Assembly: GCF_005239225.2 (NCBI RefSeq)
Contig: NC_133301.1
Location: 14,818,318 to 14,882,317, forward strand
Reading direction: 5' to 3'
DNA length: 64,000 nucleotides
Source: Populus alba
Lineage: Eukaryota; Streptophyta; Magnoliopsida; Malpighiales; Salicaceae
The notes beneath the pieces are model-generated. The model did not search any database. It had not been told where the DNA came from and was given only the letters and a program-made list of their open reading frames with translations. The position numbers and the translations under genes are program-made. Of the stretch, positions 24,047 through 35,752 are shown piece after piece (the first letter of the stretch is position 1; the number at the start of each line of letters is the position of its first letter).

Positions 24047-27000
24047 ATGTCTTCTCCATGTTTAAGTGGAGGTGGGAGAACGTATGGATTCGATCTAGAA
24101 ATAGTCAAATCCTCATCTACTTCCTCAACAAGAACATCACACACATCTTCACCATCTTCAACTATCTCTGAATCTAGCAATTCCCCATTAGCAATCTCAA
24201 CTAGAAAACCAAGAACAACTCGTAAAAGGCCTAATCAAACTTACAATGAAGCAGCTGCCCTGCTTTCCTCTGCCTATCCAAACGTCTTCTCCAGCAAACA
24301 CCTCACAAAATCTAGCAAATTCACCAAACCCCATGACACCAGTGTCCTCGTTGACCAATCCCCTGACTTGTTATTGCCCTTTCGCGTTTTTGACAACTCT
24401 GGATTCCTACTCCACCAACCAATCCATGAAAAACCCAGATTTGGAAATGAGTCAAAAGTTGCAAATCTTAGAGACAAGTCATCTTGCCAGAGCAGTGGGG
24501 AAGTTGACTTCCATGGGAATTCAATGGAATTATGTGATGGTTTTGATGAGGATTTCGATGCCGAATCGATTCTTGATGAGGAAGTTGAGGAGGGTATTGA
24601 TAGTATTATGGGGAATTTAAGTGTAGGCAATGAAATGGTTGATGAGGTGCCTGATGGCATTAGTCCTAGCTATGGTCATGGTGGTGGCCAAACGAATTCT
24701 TGGTACGGGAATTCAATGGAATATAATTTTGGCGGGAAATCACAATTTGGTCATGGAATGGCGATGAGAAGAGGTGTCAGAGCTTTGAGACAAGTTGATG
24801 AAGGAAATTGGTGGCATTTTCCCTTTGTTGATATGTTACAAATCTCTCCAAGACTCAAAACCTCCACCACCACCACCACCACCACCACTGCCGTGGCTGC
24901 CACCAGAAATGCCAATGGCAACAACAGTCCAGATTGCAATTCAATTCCCAAGCCAAAGCCAAAATCAAAGTTGAAAATGAAATCCAACTCGAGCAGCGAA
25001 AAGAAGAAAAAGAAACTGGAGAAAGTGGAGATGCCTGCCGTGGTGGAAATGAAGAATGAGGAATTGGAAGAGGAAAATCCAATCAAGGAGAATTCAATTC
25101 CACAATCCAATCAAAGGTTGATATTGAAATTGAATTACGACAACGTTTTGAACGCGTGGTCCGGCCGTGGTTCGCCATTTTCCGAGGAAACTGTGGGGTC
25201 TGCTGAAGGAAGTGATGTCTCTGTATGTTTCTCATCTCCTGCCGGGAAATGATTTTCCTATGAAAATAAAATAATGTTTCAAACTTTAATAAATCAATTA
25301 GTTAAACTCTACTGTATTTAGTAAAATAGTTGCTTTTTTTCGCCCTTTTGCTTCCTGCCACCCCAAGTGCTCCCAATTTTAAATCTATAGGTTTTTTTTT
25401 TTTTTTTTAAAAAAAATTGATATCTACAAACGTTCTGATTTTTTAATATTCCTTTTCAAATAAAAAATGTTTTTCTTAAAGAGTTACTTACCACATGGTT
25501 ACAATCTAACCGGGATTGATCAGGCTACTAATTTTTCCAACCATGCAATTCAAAGAATTTCTAACATCTCGTCTCATTGACCCAACATTTGTTTTTGCCT
25601 GTATGGCGTTGCAGTCATAACATTGTTCATATTTTAGGCAAGTTTTGGTGTCTCTTTCTGGGAAAACATTATTGCCAATCACACATATAAATGGGAAATT
25701 TATTATGTTGCCTATATTCGTTTCTTCAAAACAGTTTTTCATGCAAGAATTGCAACAAAATGAATTGATTTATTCAAATTGTTATTAAACTTGATTTCGA
25801 TCGAGACTTGGCGAAAGATTTCGATTCGGGATTGTTTTGATTAATCTAATAAATTTTCTTCCAACATTATTTAAAAAAAACTGAATTTCGAGATGTAAAT
25901 GATGATGAGAGGAATTTCATGGTTTTTGAAGGAACTAATTTGTTCGTGGTTATTTTAATTTTTTGGGCAGGCCAGGCTGGCACAGATTGATTTATTCTCA
26001 GAGAATGGAATGAGAGAAGCTAGCGTGTTGCGCTACAAAGAAAAGCGGCGTACACGCCTTTTCTCTAAGAAGATCAGGTACCAGGTCAGGAAAGTCAACG
26101 CTGATCAACGGCCCAGAATGAAGGTACCTTTCCTTCTCTGTTGTACTCCACTTTTGTTTTTTCTTTCAAGTTTTTGCTTACTTATAAAATCCGGCCGGTC
26201 CATGGCTTGAGGTTTGGTCACATGGCACCGGCTAATTTAAATTGTATATACTTCAATTCAAAATAATTTTTTTTTAAAAAAAACTAAAACAATTTGTTTT
26301 TAATTTTTTGAAAATTAAAACTTAATTAATCAATAAATTATTAGATTATATTAAGTTTCATAACACTACTTGAGTATTATTTTGCAATGATTTTTTAGTT
26401 ATACAGTGGGAGTGCAATTCTGAAAAGTAGGGGGTGGATGGTGATACGTGGGACCCGCTTGAATGGTGGGACCCACTTCAAGGGCTGAAATTGATTACGG
26501 GACAACTTTCTGAATGATTCGTGGTGACATGATAAATGTGTGATGAATAATGAATCAAGGAGCATGTCAATCATACTTCACTCTGTCCCCTGGCTTTAAC
26601 AAAAAGTTCAAAAAAAAAAAAAACAATTATCAATTTTTGCACCTCATCAATATAGCAAAGTATAAAAAAAATATTGTTCTAAAAAAAAAAAAATATAATC
26701 TTTTTTTCTAGTATGGCAAGTAAAGAAAAGAAAAGAAAAAAAATCATGGAATCATTTGTCATAAGAAAAAAGAAAGAAAAAAAGGGAATCCACTCATTTC
26801 CTTAGTGAAAGAACAAATTATTTGAACTAGTCCTTCTAGATTTCTTGAGTCTTAGCGATCCTTGCAGTGCCCTTTTACTGGGATTTACTAAGAATAATCG
26901 GATAGCTTGAATCTTCTTCTTTAAGCTCATATTTTACCAAGAATGCTTAGTAATTTATGCTTCGGAGCAATCCACTGCCTCTCTGCTCTAATTTATAATA

Positions 27001-27101
27001 ATTTCTTTAATGCTGTATAGGGGAGATTTGTGAGAAGGCCAAATCCAAGTTCAAGTAGTGATGAACATGAGGAGAGGAAAAAGAAGACTTTCAAGTTGTG
27101 A
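24047..27101 (+). CDS. CIA2: CIA2-type CCT-domain transcriptional regulator
   Basis: The family (Arabidopsis CIA2 and CIL) acts in the nucleus to raise expression of chloroplast import and ribosome genes. Exons: 24047-25222, 25971-26123, 27021-27101, all phase 0, encoding 469 residues. Near residues 38-80 there is a Ser-rich stretch followed by [20 protein letters not shown], a block I recall as near-identical in Arabidopsis CIA2. A DIDSIMG-like acidic block ([15 protein letters not shown]) lies near residue 180. A poly-Thr run, a Lys-rich segment and a [17 protein letters not shown] block follow. The CCT motif ([20 protein letters not shown], then [20 protein letters not shown]) is at about 404-450, split over exons 2 and 3. 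The long leader may add translational control. Confidence is high for the family and fairly high for the CIA2 branch. Confidence 0.9.
24863..24890 (+). repeat. Coding (ACC)n repeat, poly-threonine
   Basis: About nine ACC/ACT triplets in exon 1 of the CIA2-like gene encode eight or more consecutive threonines. It sits in a region that is not conserved in the family, so length changes are probably tolerated. Confidence 0.85.
26448..26476. promoter_or_regulatory. Paired TCP-like GTGGGACCC motifs in CIA2 intron 2
   Basis: GTGGGACCC occurs at 26448-26456 and again, as GTGGGACCCAC, at 26466-26476. Both match the class I TCP consensus in reverse. The pair is conspicuous in an otherwise AT-rich intron, and a similar site lies near the promoter. 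Function is inferred. Confidence 0.3.
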
Positions 27102-27989
27102 AAATCATCACTGCTTTCATGATGATATCTCTTGTTTTGTAATATTTCGCTTTCTTTCTTTTCATCTTCTAGTTTAATTTTCCACACTGAAACACGAGGA
27201 GATGGAGGCTGGTTAAGGAGAGGAGGATGTAGAAGTAGGGCCAACTAGGGTTTTTTTTTTTTTTGGCCTAGGCTTCAAGTATGCTCTATATACTCTCTTT
27301 TGTTTTCTAGTCTTTGGAAAGATGCTTGAATTTTTGACTTTGTTAAAAAAAATAAAAAATCATCAATACCATTTAGCAGTATAAAGAGCTTTTTGAGGGT
27401 TTCAAGCAAGCTTCTTAATTTCCCTCTTAATTCTTGCAGAAAAGAACTATGAACTAGCAAAATGTATTCCTTCCATGCCAAGAAACACAATATAAAAGGT
27501 ATGAATAGCATGGGAAACGCAACCTAGTCATATCCATGTTTTTATCAGCATCTAAATTCATATTAAGTGGACGTAGTTATCAGAAGAAAGTTCATATCCA
27601 CTGACTCTTTGTTCCATTAATTGCTTTTTTTTTTTTTTAAATGAAGAACGATGAACATGCATGATCAAATTAAGGATATTTATTCTTACAAGAGTAGAAA
27701 ATGAGATGGTGGATTTAGTGCCATAATTAAGTAGTTTTTATATAGATTTGAGTTATGAAAACACAATGCACTAGCTACAATTCTAGCTAGGTTTAGGTTT
27801 TATTGGGTTTGGATTTGATAGTTGTGGGTTATGATGTGTTCTTGTTTGTTTTACGTGAAGCATGTCTTTTGTGGACAGAAGATGATGTGTAGGGTTCTAT
27901 TTTTTATGTTTTTTTCTTTAGATTTTCCTTGCTTTCTTTGACAAGAAAAACCCACTAATTAATACCTGCGTGATTACAAACGTTTTTTA

Positions 27990-30900
27990 GCTCTATTTGT
28001 AGGATACCTTGTGAAGCCAAGAAATTAAATCACTCTAAACTATTGGAAGACCTCTCAACCCTGTGAATGTTATTAAACCTAGCTCTATCTCATAAGTGAA
28101 TTCAAGATTTTATTGAAATAGGATTTTACCTAAAGTTTCAAGGAAAAAATAACCTATATCACAGTTAATTTTGCAAATCAGTATTTGATTGATCTGATTA
28201 AAACCCAATTAAAACTCTTTTTAGGTTTTTTTTTTAAAATATTTTTTTAAAATAAATTAAAATAATATTATTATTAACTTGTCAAACTCAGAAAAGAGAT
28301 TCCACGTCATGGTCTTTGTTAACTTCGCTCTCCATCCCCATCAAATTAAAAGACCCCTCGTAGTTTTCCAGGGATTCTCAATAGGATGAGAATTAAAATC
28401 TAGTCCAGTTGATTAGACTATAAGGTAAAGGAAGGTACTATGCAGTTGAGGAGATTATAAGGCATCGTATCTTGATTCTTTATGTGTTGTAAGTAATGAC
28501 GCTAATAGGAAGGTGACATGTGGTCCTTTTCTTCTTAACGTGGTCTAGCTATTAAAGAAGGGCAATAAGGTTTTAAGTGTTTGTCAAGACAATCGATGTC
28601 TTTAGGAGTTTAATGAATTTTTCTTTCCTGGTTTCTTTCATGAGTTCTTGCAAACTTCTTCAGCATTGTTCTGTCTAATGTTTTCCTCTTTGATGTTCTC
28701 CATTTGGAACATGATCAGTATCATTCTAGCAGCAAACAAATTAAAGGGAAGCATTGTTATGGTCTATATCAATCTCATATTTGAATCACCATAGGAGGAG
28801 GCTATGCAGTGGCTTGACTTGGAGATCAAAAATCTTATCCGTGGATGTCAGCTAAGGTTTTCAGGTGATAAGAAATCAGAGCTCACTGCCTGCTTCAATT
28901 GAGTCCACTCCATTTTATGCATCTAAACATGGGAAACAGAATTTGTTTTGTACTGGATGCCTAGCGCTAAAATTTGGCAGATGTGATGATGTAGCTTAAT
29001 TAAAGTGAAAAAGGCGAAACCAACTAGATTAAAAGTCGATGCTAGCTTGTAGAACGTGCTTGTTAAATTTCAATCTATCCAGCTATCAGATTATAGGTAA
29101 TATCTGTTTCCATCAGCAAGTTCGTTTGACTTGTCCGGACTTCTTAGATTTGGAAATCCCAATCTAGTTTATATTACACGTCATGTACCCAGAATGTTAT
29201 GAACACTTCCAAAATTTCTGTGAAGAAGCTGCTTCAATCACTTGGGAAAAAGAGGGTAACAATTATGCATGCATGTTAAGTTTTCCAAGAAGTCCTCATC
29301 TAACAACCACTAGCATTTTGTATATAGTAGAAGGAAGTTACAAGGAAACTCCATTGACGTTTTATCAGCAATCACAAACAGATGCGGAGAGGATTCTCCT
29401 TTTGTCATCAATTCTGATGATCCTTCAGTTTCAGTTAAGGAGAACCATATATTTTCTGAAGACGAGAATGAAAGTGATGCAGTTAGCACCTATGATGCCT
29501 CCTATAGCATGCAAAGGAGCTGAATATTCACACCCCTTATGTTTTGGAAGAAGTACAACTGTCAGTTCAGCGTCTGAAAGTTCTGCCCTTAACTTTGTTT
29601 ATGGGAGAAGGAAGATAAACTCTGTTACCTTTTTATCAGGGCATGCCCGTGCAATGCCAAAGAGAAGTGGAGATGAATGTCTCAGCTCTGATGATCCTTC
29701 AGCTGCAAGTAAGAAGCAACGCCTATTTTCTCAACATGAGCATGGAACTGCCTCTATGCTTCGTCCTCCAGCACACAACAGAGAGGATCCCCCATGCCCT
29801 TAAATATTACAAAGGAGTTCTCATCTACCGACTGTCGGTGCTGTGTCTAAAAGTTCTGCATGTAATCTTGTCTACAGAAGAAGGAAGAGGCCAGGAAACC
29901 CTGGAATCACAGAGAACTGGAGAAGATTGCCTTTCAGTCACCAGCCTTTTATACGCTACATGCTTGTGTTATTTTGTCCATTGCTGTTTTTATCATGTTC
30001 TTAAACAAGTTTTCTTGAGTCTTGCTGACAACATTGCAAGATTTAAAAGGCTAGGAAGAGGGAGCAATGACATTGGTCTAGAATTTCTGTGTTATGATTT
30101 AGAAAGATATTATATTGTATTGTGCTTAGCTATAGACTTTCGTCTTGAAATGAATCTTCATTTTCCAGATGTTATCAGAATTAATGGCTTGATACATCCC
30201 TGGATATACAGATGGATCTTTAGTGCCCCTTTTCACTCAGTACTTAGTAGCATATGTAATGGTGACTTAGAATTTGTGGAACCAAACATGGTGGAAATTT
30301 TGTAGGTGGATTTGTAGGCTGAGCGCTTTAGTCTGTTTTCTTCGAACATGTCGCAGGTTTTGAAGCTGAGAGAGTCCACTCTTCTGGAATCTTCATGATT
30401 GATAACGGTACTAAATAGCCTTGAGCAAAAACATTTTGGAGGCAATCATTTAGCCTTTACAGTTTTTAGGCCCAAATGCAGAGGAAACTGAATTATTTGG
30501 CTTCATTATAGCAAAATGACATTTATTTAGAGAAAGACTATGGATTCCCTTTTGCAGAGAATCCATGTTTAACGTGGTGGAAGAACAGAAAGTAGAAATT
30601 GATATTTTGTGGAACAGAAATTGTAGGTTTAGTTGCATGTATAGCCAAGGACATAAATCATCGCATGGAAAAGGCTCTGTGTTTCTTTGATTCATCAGTC
30701 TGTACTAAGGACGGTGCATTAGGTTGTGTCAGACAAATATTTGTAGTTTTCTGTTCTCTGTTATCTCCTCTCTGTCATTTGCTCCTTTTCCTCTTCTCAT
30801 GCAGGACTTTACTTTCTTAAGAATTAAAAATATTATCTCCTCCATGTCATTTGTTCTGTTATTTTGATTTTCATGTAGAGATGTCGACGCTGTTGGTGGA

Positions 30901-31565
30901 CCTGTAGTGTTGGATCCATCATACTTTGTCAGTTTAGCAGTAGATTTGTTGGTGTTTTGAGAGAACTGAAACATCCTCTTGTGCAGGAATTGAATTCAAA
31001 CAAGCCTTCTAAACTTGGCTCTATAGGTAATTGGCTTCAGTGTATACAGTCTATAGATGATGCAGCAGAAGGTGGCAACGTAACTATGTGGAAAGTAGCG
31101 CAGGTAAACCAAATAACGATCTCCTCTCTTGGGTGATTCTCCTCGAGTGTTTACGTTAATTAACCTGCATTTAGTTGGAGAGCCTCCAACCCGAACTCTT
31201 TAGTTATTGCTTGGAGAGTCCCAGCTTTTTTGCAACTAAATGCAACTCCGTAGAACTTCCTGTATTCTGGAACGAAGTCCCAATGGTTTCCTTCATGCTG
31301 GTTTATTTTGATTTTCTTGTCTTAAATGCTATGATATTGACAAGCATGAAGATTGGCAAGTCCTTTCTTCAATTGATAGACCTTTGTGAACATATTGTAT
31401 CAGCTACTCTTTCTTATGCCGGTGATTCAAAACACTTGAGTGTGTGTGTTTTGACAACATTGTTGTAGCTTTTATGGTTACGATTTGAAAAAAAAAAGGT
31501 TTGAGAAAAGCTACAAATTGTAGCTTTTCTCAAACCACGATTCGGACTTCTGTGGTTTATCTAAC
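27990..31565 (+). pseudogene. Decayed tandem copy of the PHD-finger gene, PHD finger deleted
   Basis: The stretch is collinear with about 35096-40510. It matches leader sequence, the repeat-coding exon (28860-29940 against 35750-36710), later introns, and exons 2 and 3 (about 30882-31105). It is broken in several ways. The start ATG has changed, and about 200 bp are inserted at 28985-29182. A short deletion near 29311 shifts the frame. About 1.3 kb is missing at the join near 29930, equivalent to parent 36710-37995 and including the PHD finger. Exon 2 lacks its donor, and the last exons are absent. Open frames at 29183-29803 and 29643-30305 are fragments. Similarity may extend left to about 27780. 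A non-coding transcript is possible but not shown. Confidence 0.85.
31498..31536. repeat. Perfect 19-bp palindrome with 1-nt spacer
   Basis: The left arm 31498-31516 starts GGTTTGAG; the right arm 31518-31536 is its exact reverse complement and ends CTCAAACC. The single spacer base is A. The palindrome lies at the right end of the pseudogene. Confidence 0.9.
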
Positions 31566-31569
31566 CCCC

Positions 31570-34100
31570 ATATTGTGTTTGTGCTGAAGCTTTGTGGATT
31601 CTTGGCATGTTTGCTCTCCTTTAATGGCAACTCCTTAATGATTGCTAATTCACTTTCTTCTAATGTATACCGAGTATGATCAGTTACTGCTGATCAACTT
31701 AGGTATAAAAGAAGTATATGATGGACCTGCAAATGATAAATTTGAAGAGTGTGAATTAATTTTTTCATTGCATTCAAGCAACTCTCAGCCACTTCCATGT
31801 TCAATCTTTCATTAATCCAGGATAATTGAAAGATATTACTCTTTTGGAATTTCTTTCTAAAAAGTTCAGGTGATGGAATAAAATGCTTAGAATCTCTTTG
31901 ATGTTTTATGGTTTAGATTTATGTATCAAACCTCTGTCTTTTTAGATTGTTATGACAAACAAATTAAAGGTTATACTTTGTTTATGGACCTGTCATGGTA
32001 GAAGTTTAGGTTATTGTCATGTATTATCTGTTTATCTGGTATGAATGTAAGGTTTTTCTACTACTCGGTTGATTTTTTTTTTTAAAAAAACATCTTCTAT
32101 TTATCAGGAAATTATGTGATAAAATTCATCTATAATATTTATCATTTATTTTGTTTTAATTTGCTGGAGGAATGACAGCACTAAAAATACCTTTCTTTTA
32201 ATGATCGAATTAAAAATTATGATCAATAAAAATCTCGTTTTGCTTGTCTAGACTTAGGATACACGTTAGTTGTTACAGATCCTGTGTCAAATGACTTGCT
32301 CTTTGCATGCGCATGAACTTCTAGCAATTATTATGTGATGATGCTATGGTGCTTATTTCAGTCACAATCTCTTCTATGTTTGGATGATGATGATTCCCCG
32401 AAGATCTTCATGAAAGTATAAGAAATGATATTACTTCCACCTCTTTTCTCTCCTTGTGAAAGATTCTACCTAGGGACGCACGCATGCACACACATGCCTC
32501 ACTAGGATATTGAGGTCAGTTTTAGCTTCTTTTTTTTCTCCAGCTCCAACGCTTCACAGGCCACTGGTCCAGCAGACAACACACGATTGGACCATCGAAA
32601 CAATATTCTATACTTCTTTGCGTCCTGCTGTCCTGACTTAAGACCTGGGAGGTAATTAAGTACCTTTTGTCATCTGAACGATCCAGGCAGAGGAATGTGC
32701 CGGTTCATCATGCTTGGATGTTACTGACTACTGTACAAACTCTTCATTCTAGCTTTTAAAACCCAGATAAAATCTGGACTTGAAGTGGGAATTCTTTTCG
32801 ATAGAGCCTGTATATGGTGAACCAGCGATTGGAGCTTGTGTTACATTTCCTTTGGTCATTGAGTGGAGCCAATGTTGCGTTCTTCTTTTCCTTCTTTTCC
32901 TTTTCTTTCCACATTAACAGATAATATATGGTTTCATGTTCATGTTTTTATGTCCTCAATCTAATTGAATGTAATCTATGTAAAGTCTGAAATCAAGTGG
33001 CACATTGCAGTGCTTTTATCCTTCCTCGAGGGATTCCAGACGCTCACTGTCCGGAGCCCCAGGCCTGAGGACCGAAATAAGAGGTTTCGGCATATCGGGG
33101 CTGCTAGGCTTCTTTTCAGCATCTTGTGTGTTGGATTTTATAAATTTAAGGCAGCTCTATCAACAACTTAGAAAGATTTGCTACAGTATCAACAATAATG
33201 CAAACAATGCTGGCATGCTTTGAATGGAAATTTGGTTATAGCCAAGTCAATTGAAGACCTTTTCAGGAGTAATAGCATAAAAATCTTGAAAGATTTGCTC
33301 CAAACAATGTTGAGGCTTTGCTGATAATTCAACGGCAAGATCAAATCTATAATCTAAAGAATATTAACTCATAATCTGTAATCTAAAAACTTGCTCCATT
33401 GGCTCTTAGATTTAATTTTGGAAAGGGCTGCAGAGCAGAGCAAGTGCTTAGTCCAGCAATACTCATAGAACAAGGAGGACACATCTAGAGTTAAAAGTTC
33501 AGATACTGCTACTCTAAGAAGCAGCATCATTCTAGATTAGCAACAGACAACTTTTTTTTTGCATTAGTTTATTTTTTTGCTTGAATATATTATCATGGGC
33601 ACATTTTTATTATATACTCACCTTACAGTATACAGTAAAGGTTAAAAACATTGGAGGTGTTGATTTTGATAATAGGTAGATTTACTCTGTTATTAATTCA
33701 AGAAAAATCATAATTTTTTCATAAATATTATAATTTTATACGGAAGATCATTAATATATAATTAATAAACAACTTAACTTTTTTTTTTTTTAATGGTGTT
33801 TAGTTAGTATCACTAAATAAAGACACAGCAGGAAAAAAAACATGTTTTGTAAAAACAAAATAATAAGATATAAAAATAAATTTATTATTATGATATTTTT
33901 ATTTATTTTAGACAGGGAGACATGCATTTATGTGCCGATTGTGTCTATTTCTTGAGTTTCAAGATAGGCTAAAGAAAAAAAAAAGTCATAATAAGATTGG
34001 CAATAATAATAATAATAATAATAAGCAAATAAATCAAATGGCAAGTGAAAAAAGGAACATCTTTTTTACTGGTTGCACACATGCAAGCAGCCTGCCCATA
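31570..34100. other. Gene-free spacer between the relic and the PHD gene
   Basis: I see no supported gene. A GC-richer patch at about 33010-33120 has two overlapping short open frames but no motif I recognise. The right end becomes AT-rich with an (AAT)n repeat. Confidence 0.5.
34002..34023. repeat. (AAT)7 microsatellite upstream of the PHD gene
   Basis: Seven AAT units, about 100 bp upstream of the probable transcription start (a GA-rich stretch at 34115-34165). Confidence 0.85.
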
Positions 34101-34109
34101 GAAAACATA

Positions 34110-35752
34110 AAAAGGGGTCAGAGACAGAGAGAGACTTTTTAGTTTTAGAGAGGGAAGGAGGGAGGGGTTTTGCGTAGTCTCATTGCTCAGCCGTTTCCTT
34201 ATTCTTGTAAGGTTTTGACAATAGGTATAACTTTCTTTTCCTTTTTGCTTTCTGGGTTTTGAATTTTGCTGTTAGTTTGTTTTTCCATTGATTTATGTTG
34301 CAGATATCTGAATGTTGATGTTTGTATGGAATTTACAGGAACTCTTGACTGATATTTACTTGTTGTTTTGGTGGTTCGTTCTTTAACTTTGTGTGAAAGA
34401 AATCAAGGAGAAGAAAGTAGGAAATTGTGAATTGAATTGTAGGTGTTTTAAAGAAGTTAGGGCATTTTCTTGAGTACCTTGGAAAAGGACCCAGCAAACC
34501 CTTTAATGATTTTATAGAAAATCCCCCTTAGCATTGTTAAAATAGGTTCTTGAAACTTAGTTAATAATGTCTCAATTGGTTATTGAAGCTCTAGTTGGTG
34601 TTGGGTTTAGGTTTTGTTTGGTTAGATTTGATTGTTGTGATTTTAAGGTTTTTTTTTTCCCCTCTCGTGGGTAAGAGAGTACATTTTCGGGGTTGGGGTT
34701 TTCTTTTTATGGTCTATACTATAAGTTTTGTTTGTTGCTTGGATGATTCTTGTTGTCTTTGGGAAGACTGGGGTTTTGCTTTTGTGGTGAAGTTTGAATT
34801 TTGCTTTGTCCACCCATGAATGCCTACTTGAACACAAATGTTATAAGCCCTAAAATTTGGCAACTAATGGTGCCGTTTGGTTTCTTGTTTGGAAAGTTGA
34901 GGTTAGAGAGCTCTTGGTTTCTTATAGTAATCTGATAAGCTGTCATTATGTTATATGGCCATATGCTTGCCCTTATATGCAAAACAGTTAAACCCTTCAG
35001 TCTTTTGGTAAAAGGAATACTTTATTGAGGAAGAAAATGAATAGAGAACACCAAAAAAGGATAGGTATCTTCTAAGAAGGAGATAAAAATTACCAAGCTC
35101 TATTTGTAGGATACAATTCGGAAGCGAAGAAAATCACTCGAACTATGGTTATTGATTAGAATGTGATTGATTTCTTAAAATTCTTGCATCTCTTTCATCT
35201 AACACACCAAAAAGAAAAGAAAAGAAAAGAACAATTGGAAAATCTCTCTCCTCTCACCCCTTGAAAAAAGCCCTCAATATTGGTCAAGTGGTTCTCAATA
35301 GGATGAGCATTATAGTTCTAGTGCAGTTGTGGGTTATAAGGCATCATATCTTGATGTTTTATGTGTTTAAAGTTCTAACAGTGCTAAGAATCAGAGGATA
35401 AGTCCTTTTTTTATTATTATGATGGTTGTCTTGTTATGAAAGTATGCTGACAAAATTTTTGGTGTTTGTAGCAAATAATGGATGCTATTATGAGTTACAA
35501 TGTTACTGAATTTTTTGTTCATGCCTAAACGAGTAGCATTGTAAACTTCTTCAGCATTGTGCTGTGCAATGTTTGCCTCTTTGATGTTTTCCATTTGGAA
35601 AATGATCAGTATCATTTCTGCAGTATACAAAGGGGAGCGTTTTATGGTTTATATCAATCACATGTTTGTATCATTGGAGGGTGCTAAGCAGTGGCTTGAT
35701 TGAGAGAGCAAAAATCACATCTGGCAGATGTTAGCTGAGTTTTTCAGGTTAA
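34110..35752 (+). promoter_or_regulatory. Probable promoter and intron-containing 5' UTR of the PHD gene
   Basis: A CATAAAAAGG stretch (about 34105) is followed by GA-rich sequence typical of a plant leader. CTTGTAAGGT near 34205 and TGTTGCAG near 34302 are plausible leader splice sites. Homology with the tandem relic extends through this region. Exact start and splicing are inferred. Confidence 0.35.

Noticed and set aside
24751..25110. Antisense frames of 119 and 75 residues over the CIA2-like exon
   Set aside because: They mirror the coding strand composition (poly-Val or poly-Trp opposite the ACC repeat) and have no motif or splice context.
29183..30305. Open frames of 206 and 220 residues as functional genes
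   Set aside because: Both are out-of-frame fragments of the decayed PHD-gene copy, with deletions relative to 35753-41674.
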